This document shows positions 1 to 5,063 of a stretch of DNA of 5,063 nucleotides, piece by piece. The stretch is taken from the NCBI GenBank assembly GCA_029882235.1, contig JAOULB010000192.1, positions 1-5,063 of the forward strand, given 5' to 3'. Position 1 is the first letter of the stretch; each line of letters begins with the position of its first letter. Origin of the DNA: Gammaproteobacteria bacterium (lineage in GTDB: Bacteria; Pseudomonadota; Gammaproteobacteria; UBA6429; Thiohalophilaceae). The notes beneath the pieces were generated by a model, which had not been told where the DNA came from, did no database searches, and saw only the letters and a list, made by a program, of their open reading frames with translations. The translations under genes were made by a program, and so were the position numbers.

Positions 1-19
1 CCTCAAATGTATTTTGCTA

Positions 20-2206
20 TTAATGTAATACCGGCGCATCATCGCCTGCTTTGCCTACCTTGTGCGACGGGTCAGCCAGATGGGTTGCGCGTTGCACCAG
101 TGTCGGCACATCTAGAATGACAGCGACATCGCCACTGCCAAGAATAGTTGCACCACTAATACCCTGTAATTTTTGTAAAATCTTACTCATAGGTTTAATA
201 ACCGTCTGAAATTCACCCAGCAACTCATCCACCACAAAACCTGCCTTCTGGTTACCAAACTGAACCACGACAATATTTTCTCTGGATTTTTCCTTTGCGT
301 TATCTTTAAAGAATTCACGCAAACGTAAGAATGGAAGTACTTCGCCACGCAGATTGATATAGCTTTGGGTGGCAACTTCTTTTTGTTCTTCCTGATTCAA
401 TTCAATACATTCGTGTATCAAATCCAGTGGAATGACATAACTGGATTCACCGACACCGACCAGGAAGCCATCGATAATCGCAAGTGTCAGTGGTAAACGA
501 ATACTGACGGTTGTGCCTTTACCTATCTCACTCGTGACATCAACATTGCCACGCAAGGCCTCAATGTTACGCTTGACCACATCCATCCCTACACCGCGGC
601 CGGATAGGTTAGTGACTTCTTTTGCCGTGGAAAGGCCGGCTTCAAAAATCATTCGATAAACATCATGGTCGGAAATATTTTCATCAAAACTGATGCCCTT
701 TTCTCGGGCTTTGTCCAGGATTTTTTCGCGCGATAATCCGCGGCCATCATCAATCACCTCAATAACAATGCTACCTGAGTCGTGATAGGCATTGAGCTTT
801 AAGATACCCTGTTCGGGTTTGCCTGCGGCCTTACGTTCTTCGGCGGATTCAATACCATGATCCATTGAGTTTCTGACCAGATGCATTAATGGATCGCCGA
901 TTTTTTCAACAACTGTTTTATCCAGCTCGGTTTCTGCGCCATTAATTTCCAGTTTAATATTCTTACCCAGCTCCTTGCTGACATCACGCACAACACGCTG
1001 GAATCGATTGAAAGTTTCTCCGATCTGTACCATGCGTAGATACAGGGCTGAATCACGAATTTCTTCAACCAATCGGGCCATGGTTGACATGGACTCAAGC
1101 AATCGCTCATCACCTAAATGATGGGCAAGCAGATTGCTCGATGCGCCGGCGATGACGAGTTCGCCAACAAGGTTAATCAGCTTGTCGAGTTTTTCTGCAT
1201 CGACACGCAGAACGCGATTTTGACTTTTAATTCTTTCGGCGACCTGCGCCTGTTTTTCCAATGCCGCATCAACGGTTTCCTGATGCACAATATGTTCTTT
1301 TACCAGCACTTCACCCAGTTTTTCCTGGATAACATCTTCATTAAGTTCTGACTGTTCTCTTAAGGCATCATCAAGTTCATGCTGAGTAACCGCACCGGTC
1401 GCCACAAGTATTTCGCCCAGCTTCATTTCCTCATCGGGAAGCTGATCCAGCATTTCGATATACATATCTATTTTTTCTTTTGGCGGTGTGATATGTAGAT
1501 GACACATCTCGACGACAAACTCAAATACGGATTCAATTTGCGCTTTATCGACTTCACCATAGAAATTGACTTCATAGCCCAGATAACAGAGCTCTGCATT
1601 CGTATCGGCCAAGTCCGGAAGGTCGTCGTGCAAAATCGTGACGCTGATTATTTCGCCCAGCCTGTCCAGGTAACGCAAAAACGAAATTGGATCCATACCA
1701 TTTTGTAAAACTTCCTTATCGTAACGAATCGATATATGCCAGTGATCCGCGACCATGATGTCTTCAGCTGTGGCAATACTGTCAACAATTTCCTTTGACA
1801 GGGATGCTGAATCAGTCCCATCCATATAGCCATTTAACTGTGCGTGTAGACTCTCACCATTCTCGCGCACGCTATCGTCGAGCTCTTCATCACCATCGAC
1901 GGCGATCTGAACCAGCACACTCATTTGATCTGTACATGAAAGCAGCAATGCGATCAGTTCGCTATCGACATCAACATCCCCGGAGCGAACTTTATCAAGC
2001 ACATTTTCCACGACATGGGTAAATTCAACGATATTATCAAATCCAAAGACACCGCCTGTTCCTTTGATAGTGTGCGCCGATCTAAATATTGCATTAATCA
2101 GATCACTGTCACCAGGATTATTTTCGAGTTGCAGCAATGAATCTTCCATTATTGCTAATAACTCTTTAGCTTCAACCTCGAATGAATTTATTGCTTTATC
2201 ACCCAT
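20..2206 (-). CDS. cheA: Chemotaxis sensor histidine kinase CheA (long form with MshEN-like tandem motif)
   Basis: This is the cytoplasmic kinase of the receptor array; it autophosphorylates and passes phosphate to CheY. Domains in order: HPt/P1 at residues 1-105, with phospho-acceptor His45 in SAHTIKGTGG; an atypical middle domain at about 153-240 beginning HWHISIRYDKEVL, where P2 would lie; two 24-residue LGEILV-type motifs at 262-285 and 296-319; P3 dimerisation helices at about 333-400; HATPase/P4 at about 400-572; and a CheW-like P5 at about 573-708. In P4 the N box is HLVRNSMDHGIE (Asn446), G1 is DDGRG (486-490), the F box FEAGLSTA (521-528) and G2 GRGVGMDV (536-543). All catalytic motifs look intact. 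At 728 residues it is longer than the 654 of E. coli CheA because of the central region. The ATG is preceded by GGAG six bases upstream, and the gene lies 22 bp after the STAS gene in the same operon. P1, P4 and P5 make the identity secure; the central region's function is inferred. Confidence 0.97.
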   Translation of the reverse strand: MGDKAINSFEVEAKELLAIMEDSLLQLENNPGDSDLINAIFRSAHTIKGTGGVFGFDNIVEFTHVVENVLDKVRSGDVDVDSELIALLLSCTDQMSVLVQIAVDGDEELDDSVRENGESLHAQLNGYMDGTDSASLSKEIVDSIATAEDIMVADHWHISIRYDKEVLQNGMDPISFLRYLDRLGEIISVTILHDDLPDLADTNAELCYLGYEVNFYGEVDKAQIESVFEFVVEMCHLHITPPKEKIDMYIEMLDQLPDEEMKLGEILVATGAVTQHELDDALREQSELNEDVIQEKLGEVLVKEHIVHQETVDAALEKQAQVAERIKSQNRVLRVDAEKLDKLINLVGELVIAGASSNLLAHHLGDERLLESMSTMARLVEEIRDSALYLRMVQIGETFNRFQRVVRDVSKELGKNIKLEINGAETELDKTVVEKIGDPLMHLVRNSMDHGIESAEERKAAGKPEQGILKLNAYHDSGSIVIEVIDDGRGLSREKILDKAREKGISFDENISDHDVYRMIFEAGLSTAKEVTNLSGRGVGMDVVKRNIEALRGNVDVTSEIGKGTTVSIRLPLTLAIIDGFLVGVGESSYVIPLDLIHECIELNQEEQKEVATQSYINLRGEVLPFLRLREFFKDNAKEKSRENIVVVQFGNQKAGFVVDELLGEFQTVIKPMSKILQKLQGISGATILGSGDVAVILDVPTLVQRATHLADPSHKVGKAGDDAPVLH

Positions 2207-2228
2207 GTTCTACTCCACAGTAAAATAT

Positions 2229-2534
2229 TTAAACGTGCCTTGTTTGAGGTTCAAAGAATTGATCCAGACTGTACAAGTGCATGACATCCTGAACCATTGG
2301 GCTAATCTTCGATAAAACAAACTCTTTATCTGATTTGTCACACGCTTTTTTTGCTTGCATTAGCAACTGAAAGCATGACGTATCAATTTCATCCACTGCT
2401 GATAAGTCAAGTTCTATCTGATCCGAGCCTTCTACACATTTCTGTATTTCATCCTTAAATTTATTTGCTGTGTAGATCGTCAGCTCACCTTTCACTTTGC
2501 ACTTGCCATTTTCGTTTTCAATTTCAAAACTCAT
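2229..2534 (-). CDS. Single-domain STAS protein of the chemotaxis operon (possibly CheS-like)
   Basis: This 101-residue soluble protein consists of one STAS domain, the fold of anti-anti-sigma factors such as SpoIIAA. The order of elements fits: a beta strand ending in GELTIYTANKFKDEI, a buried strand QIELDLSAVDEID, the switch loop D51-T52-S53-C54, then helix FQLLMQAKKACD and C-terminal helix VQDVMHLYSLDQFF. Ser53 aligns with the phosphorylated serine of the SpoIIAA DSSG motif. Chemotaxis-operon relatives that I recall often have DTAG there, so the serine and the Cys54 are notable. No anti-sigma kinase or sigma factor gene is nearby, so a sigma role is unlikely. Its position between cheY and cheA suggests an accessory chemotaxis protein. 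From memory, the rhizobial che operon encodes CheS, a STAS protein that acts with CheA to speed removal of phosphate from CheY1. The start ATG has AGGAA six bases upstream, 12 bp after cheY. The domain call is firm; the role is inferred. Confidence 0.9.
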   Translation of the reverse strand: MSFEIENENGKCKVKGELTIYTANKFKDEIQKCVEGSDQIELDLSAVDEIDTSCFQLLMQAKKACDKSDKEFVLSKISPMVQDVMHLYSLDQFFEPQTRHV

Positions 2535-2546
2535 AGTGGCTTCCTG

Positions 2547-2915
2547 TTATGGCATAATAAGTTTCGAGACAGCATCAAGCATTTGCTCTGGCTTAAATGG
2601 TTTTACCATCCATGCCTTTACTCCTGCGCCACGCCCCTCTTCTTTCATATCATCGCCAGACTCGGTCGTCAGCATAATGATAGGTGTAAACTTGTAGGTA
2701 TCGTTTTCTTTGATTTTTTTAACCATTTCGATGCCATTCATATTTGGCATATTGACATCACTAATAATTAAATGAATTTTTTTGCCATCAAGCTGGTTTA
2801 AACCTTCCTGACCATCGGCACCTTCGATAACCTCATACCCAGCGCCCTTTAGCGCTATACCGACCACTTCTCGTAGTGAGTCTGAATCATCTACAATCAA
2901 GATTGTTTTAGACAT
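2547..2915 (-). CDS. cheY: Single-domain response regulator CheY
   Basis: This 122-residue protein is a lone receiver domain with no output domain, as expected for the diffusible regulator that CheA phosphorylates. The acidic pair is Asp9-Asp10 (IVDDSDS). The phospho-acceptor is Asp53 in SDVNMPNMNG, very close to the DWNMPNM of E. coli CheY. The switch threonine is Thr83 (MLTTES), with Glu85 matching E. coli Glu89. The invariant lysine is Lys105 in MVKPF. Trp102 takes the place of E. coli Tyr106, the aromatic switch residue. Length is normal for CheY (E. coli 129). AGGAG lies seven bases before the ATG, the strongest ribosome binding site in the operon. The gene follows the receptor by 36 bp and precedes the STAS gene by 12 bp. 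Whether the target is the flagellar motor, a pilus motor or another output cannot be read here; a role as phosphate sink is also possible. Confidence 0.95.
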   Translation of the reverse strand: MSKTILIVDDSDSLREVVGIALKGAGYEVIEGADGQEGLNQLDGKKIHLIISDVNMPNMNGIEMVKKIKENDTYKFTPIIMLTTESGDDMKEEGRGAGVKAWMVKPFKPEQMLDAVSKLIMP

Positions 2916-2951
2916 CTGACCTCTCCTTTTTTTGCACTTGTTTCTTTAAAG

Positions 2952-4151
2952 TTAAAAATACTCAACATCTTCTGCTCCTGGGGCATTGGCTTCACCACCA
3001 TGGTGAATAATTCGTTGTTCATTGGTGGTATAACCTTTTTCCATTTCTGCTAATAAGGATTCAACATTGTAATTTGTGAACTCCCCTTGCATTCGTTTAC
3101 GCTTTTTCTCTGATAGCTGGTTATTAAACTCGGTCATGGATTGATCAACATGGGCCAGTATCTGACTCACTCGATCCTGAAACTGCAGAGACACCAGAAT
3201 ATCGTTAATTTCCTGCACAATTTTCAGGCTCGTTTCTTTCAGTACGCTTGATGAATCTGATAACCCATCAACAATGCCTTTCATATTATTCATAACGTTG
3301 TCGACCAACTCGCGGGAGTTCATTTCTGACTTAAGATCTTCCTTTGAATATTCCGCTGCATTCTCAAGTGCCTTATGCATTGCGTTATTGACTGTATTCA
3401 CCATTTCAGCAATTTTTTCACCTGCCTTGCCTGACTGAATAGATAACTCTCTGACTTCGTCCGCCACGACTGCAAAGCCACGACCCATCTCTCCTGCACG
3501 GGCTGCTTCAATGGCCGCGTTTAAGGCCAGCAGGTTTGTTTGTGATGCTATTTCTTCAACGCTGGATGCCATATTCTTTAAATCTTCGGTATAACCAGAT
3601 AGCTCGGTGACTTCGGTTAAGAGTTTGTTTCTGTTTTGCATTGACTGGGCAAGGTTATCGACCAGCGTTGATAACTGGTCTCTACCATTTTCAAATATCT
3701 GTACAACACCACCACTTCCATCTGTCATATCGCCTGATGTACTACGTGATGCCTCAACTGCAGCAGTCAGACTTTGCACCAGGCCAGAAAATCTTTTCGA
3801 CAGGGTTTTAACTGCTTCTTCTGTCTGATTGCGCGAAAGATCGATCTGCTTACTGGAAAGATCCATCAGGCGACTAACTGATGATTCAAACGAATCAACA
3901 AAATCAGCAGGAATTCGTTCTGCCTTAATCGCTGCTATGTCCTGTTCATATTGTTGAATCTGCAGTAACAATTTATTTCTCCTGGCGCAAAAACGATTGA
4001 TTGCAATCAAACAGACTACAAACGCAAGTCCTGCATAGGACATGCTTTTCACTGACAGTCCTTCATAAGCCAGCACGGCACCGAGTAATAACAGAACGAT
4101 TCCATTAATAGTCCATGCTGAACTGATAAATTTATTTACAAATCGAGCCAA
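2952..4151 (-). CDS. Methyl-accepting chemotaxis protein, minimal membrane-anchored type
   Basis: This 399-residue receptor is anchored in the inner membrane and organises the CheA array. Two hydrophobic segments lie at about 14-30 (INGIVLLLLGAVLAYEG) and 38-53, joined by a turn of only a few residues, so no periplasmic ligand-binding domain exists. The basic stretch RFCARRNK (53-60) marks the cytoplasmic side. No HAMP domain is recognisable before the long coiled coil. The signalling tip is classic: IASQTNLLALNAAIEAARAG followed by EMGRGFAVVADEVRELS (201-237). A conserved-looking helix at 318-335 contains FQDRVSQ. The tail ends in DVEYF. I chose the TTG start because it is the only start codon between the in-frame TGA 12 bases upstream and the first membrane segment, and GAGG is well placed. 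It is the first gene of the chemotaxis operon. Methylation sites were not assigned. Family identity is very secure; what it senses is unknown (membrane state, an internal signal or a partner). Confidence 0.95.
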   Translation of the reverse strand: MARFVNKFISSAWTINGIVLLLLGAVLAYEGLSVKSMSYAGLAFVVCLIAINRFCARRNKLLLQIQQYEQDIAAIKAERIPADFVDSFESSVSRLMDLSSKQIDLSRNQTEEAVKTLSKRFSGLVQSLTAAVEASRSTSGDMTDGSGGVVQIFENGRDQLSTLVDNLAQSMQNRNKLLTEVTELSGYTEDLKNMASSVEEIASQTNLLALNAAIEAARAGEMGRGFAVVADEVRELSIQSGKAGEKIAEMVNTVNNAMHKALENAAEYSKEDLKSEMNSRELVDNVMNNMKGIVDGLSDSSSVLKETSLKIVQEINDILVSLQFQDRVSQILAHVDQSMTEFNNQLSEKKRKRMQGEFTNYNVESLLAEMEKGYTTNEQRIIHHGGEANAPGAEDVEYF

Positions 4152-4158
4152 CCCAAAA

Positions 4159-4162
4159 CCTC
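4159..4162 (-). promoter_or_regulatory. Shine-Dalgarno sequence supporting the TTG start of the receptor gene
   Basis: On the minus strand GAGG, within TGAGGT, lies seven bases before the TTG at 4151. The only ATG nearby (4164-4162) overlaps this motif, is out of frame with the receptor and meets a stop within about ten codons, so it does not compete. An in-frame TGA at 4163-4161 rules out any longer protein. Together these fix the rare TTG start, which may keep receptor translation low compared with cheY and its strong AGGAG. Confidence 0.65.
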
Positions 4163-4327
4163 ATTTGCCGTGCAAGTTTGTTTATCTTCCTTAGCCACCG
4201 ATGCCTTTGCACTCTATCTATATTAATAACGGCCAAATTGGGTGGACTCACCAATCTCTATGCATATTTTCCTGCTGTTCTCAAAGTGAAAACATCAATC
4301 AACAGGCGCAACGACGCCCTCTAGCGC

Positions 4328-4359
4328 ATTACAATCACTATCGTCATTTCAGTGGTAAT
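4328..4359. repeat. Imperfect inverted repeat in the intergenic region
   Basis: The arms ATTAC and GTAAT enclose a second pair, CACT and AGTG, around an 11-base centre, with three unpaired bases (AAT) between the two pairs on one side. Nine base pairs in total could form a hairpin in RNA or a protein-binding site in DNA. No T run follows on the minus strand, so it is not a standard terminator. Such a repeat can occur by chance in AT-rich DNA. Confidence 0.3.
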
Positions 4360-4494
4360 CTTTATGGGAATCAGGAATTAAAGCAGAATGAATAATTACG
4401 TATTAAATTTGTGGCTAGATATAACAACCATCAAATTTGGGTTGATAGAAATTGAATACTCATAGTGGAATTATTTTTTTTAAACTTTTACGGG

Positions 4495-5063
4495 TTATTT
4501 ATGACCAGCTCGGCCCCAGCCCCCACCACCTGCGGTGACCAGATTAAGACGATCCCCGGTATTTGCTTTGATACAGACTTTTGCCGCAATAGGACTGCCA
4601 TTTAATGTGTTTTCACCCGATTGGGCTGCGGCGCCATTTGCCAGTCCCCAGGGCTGGTAACTCCGCCGTTCGGTTAACAGCGTAAAGGTGCTTGGCTGTA
4701 AAAACTCATAGTCACGAATCAACCCATCACCACCGTTATGTTTTCCCTTACCCCCTGATCCGGTACGTATACTATATATATGCACGCGTAGAGGATAACG
4801 ACTCTCAAGTACTTCAATCGGTGTGTTACGGGTGTTGGTCATATGTGTCTGTACAGCACTCAGGCCGGGATGTTCTGGCCCTGCGCCCATACCGCCACCA
4901 ATGGTTTCGTAATAATCCCAACTCCTCCCTTCAGACTCTCCCCCCATAGCGAGGTTATTCATACTGCCATGACTGGCTGCCGGGATTTGTTCCGGTATGG
5001 CCTGAGCCAGCGCCCCCATCACAACATCGACAATGCGGGTACTGGTCTCGACATTCCCCGCCG
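4495..5063 (-). CDS. Hydantoinase B / 5-oxoprolinase family protein, C-terminal part (5' end outside window)
   Basis: This is the last 189 or so residues of a HyuB-type subunit, which with HyuA carries out ATP-dependent opening of hydantoin or 5-oxoproline rings; acetone carboxylase subunits are related. The frame runs open to the window edge and reads AGNVETSTRIVDVVMGALAQ, so the GTG/ATG pair near 5022-5017 is internal and not the start. Family features are IPAASHGSMNNLAMGG, WDYYETIGGGMGAG, VQTHMTNTRNTPIEVLESRY, the glycine-rich RTGSGGKGKHNGGDGLIRDYE, LLTERRSYQPWGLANG and the terminal TAGGGGWGRAG. Stand-alone HyuB proteins have somewhat over 500 residues, so roughly the last third is present; a fused 1,200-residue oxoprolinase cannot be excluded. 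The C-terminus is intact, ending in TAA. Its GC content looks higher than that of the chemotaxis genes. Substrate cannot be assigned, and no functional link to the downstream operon is visible. Confidence 0.93.
   Translation of the reverse strand, partial: AGNVETSTRIVDVVMGALAQAIPEQIPAASHGSMNNLAMGGESEGRSWDYYETIGGGMGAGPEHPGLSAVQTHMTNTRNTPIEVLESRYPLRVHIYSIRTGSGGKGKHNGGDGLIRDYEFLQPSTFTLLTERRSYQPWGLANGAAAQSGENTLNGSPIAAKVCIKANTGDRLNLVTAGGGGWGRAGHK

Larger units (their letters stand above)
4152..4494. other. Intergenic region between hyuB and the chemotaxis operon (343 bp, no credible gene)
   Basis: This stretch lies downstream of hyuB and upstream of the receptor gene, both on the minus strand, and is more AT-rich than its neighbours, notably near 4375-4495. 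It should contain the operon promoter. No convincing sigma-70 pair is visible; on the minus strand the AT-rich TATTAATATAG (about 4217-4227) is the nearest thing to a -10 element, without a good -35. No proper sigma-28 or sigma-54 site was found. No GC hairpin followed by a T run marks the end of hyuB. An imperfect inverted repeat lies at 4328-4359 and a small GGCG/CGCC hairpin at 4305-4318. A plus-strand reading frame of 64 codons here has no ribosome binding site and no family resemblance. Confidence 0.7.

Noticed and set aside
20..2206. The central CheA insertion as evidence of a gene fusion or recent transfer
   Set aside because: The frame is continuous with no composition break, and this domain order is, as far as I recall, normal for a subfamily of proteobacterial CheA.
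187..2315. Several shadow reading frames of 60-80 codons on both strands over cheA and the STAS gene
   Set aside because: They overlap strongly supported coding sequence in other frames and show no recognisable domains or ribosome binding sites.
4152..4200. Possible sigma-54 promoter (TGGC and TTGCA on the minus strand)
   Set aside because: The two elements are far more than the required 10 bp apart (GG to GC), so the geometry is wrong.
4226..4260. Possible flagellar sigma-28 promoter on the minus strand (TAGAGATT ... GCCGTTAT)
   Set aside because: Each box matches 6 of 8 consensus bases, but the spacer is 19 bases instead of about 11, so it is not a credible sigma-28 site.
4305..4318. GGCG/CGCC hairpin as a rho-independent terminator for hyuB
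   Set aside because: The stem is only four to five pairs, no continuous T run follows on the minus strand, and it lies about 175 bp after the stop codon.
4201..4395. Plus-strand reading frame of 64 codons in the intergenic gap
   Set aside because: No Shine-Dalgarno sequence precedes its ATG, the product shows no domain or membrane pattern, and it is antisense to the probable operon leader. It is most likely a chance frame.
5017..5022. Adjacent GTG and ATG codons as the start of the hydantoinase B gene
   Set aside because: The frame continues open upstream to the window edge and encodes conserved family sequence (GNVETSTRIVDVV), so these codons are internal.
4495..5063. A functional link between the hydantoinase gene and the chemotaxis operon (chemotaxis towards a substrate)
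   Set aside because: A gap of 343 bp and an apparent GC difference separate them, and the receptor has no ligand-binding domain that could sense a hydantoin or oxoproline.

Overview
The window looks like part of the chromosome of a gammaproteobacterium or a related proteobacterium with moderate GC content. I infer this from protein style (a CheY close to the enterobacterial one, a proteobacterial-type long CheA) and not from any marker gene. All recognisable genes lie on the minus strand, so biological order runs from high to low coordinates.

At the right edge (4495-5063) is the C-terminal part of a HyuB-type subunit of the hydantoinase B / 5-oxoprolinase family, cut by the window end. About 340 bp without a credible gene follow (4152-4494). 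This gap must hold the end of the hyuB transcript and probably the promoter of the next operon, but no textbook promoter or terminator stands out. Next comes a tight four-gene chemotaxis operon: a short membrane-anchored methyl-accepting protein (2952-4151, TTG start), cheY (2547-2915), a single-domain STAS protein (2229-2534) and a 728-residue cheA (20-2206). The gaps between them are 36, 12 and 22 bp, and each gene has its own Shine-Dalgarno sequence. No cheW, cheR, cheB, cheD or cheZ is visible; the first ones probably lie beyond position 1.

The genes form one signalling module. The receptor hairpin controls CheA. CheA autophosphorylates on His45 and passes the phosphate to Asp53 of CheY. 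The STAS protein probably modulates CheA or CheY. The order receptor, CheY, STAS, CheA resembles the rhizobial icpA-cheS-cheY1-cheA arrangement with two genes swapped.

Three points deserve most attention. CheA carries a tandem pair of 24-residue motifs resembling the cyclic-di-GMP-binding MshEN motif of type II secretion and type IV pilus ATPases. The receptor has neither a ligand-binding domain nor a HAMP domain, but has a CheZ-like FQDxxxQ helix near its C-terminus. The STAS protein keeps a phosphorylatable serine at the SpoIIAA switch position. I see no mobile element, CRISPR array, tRNA or rRNA.
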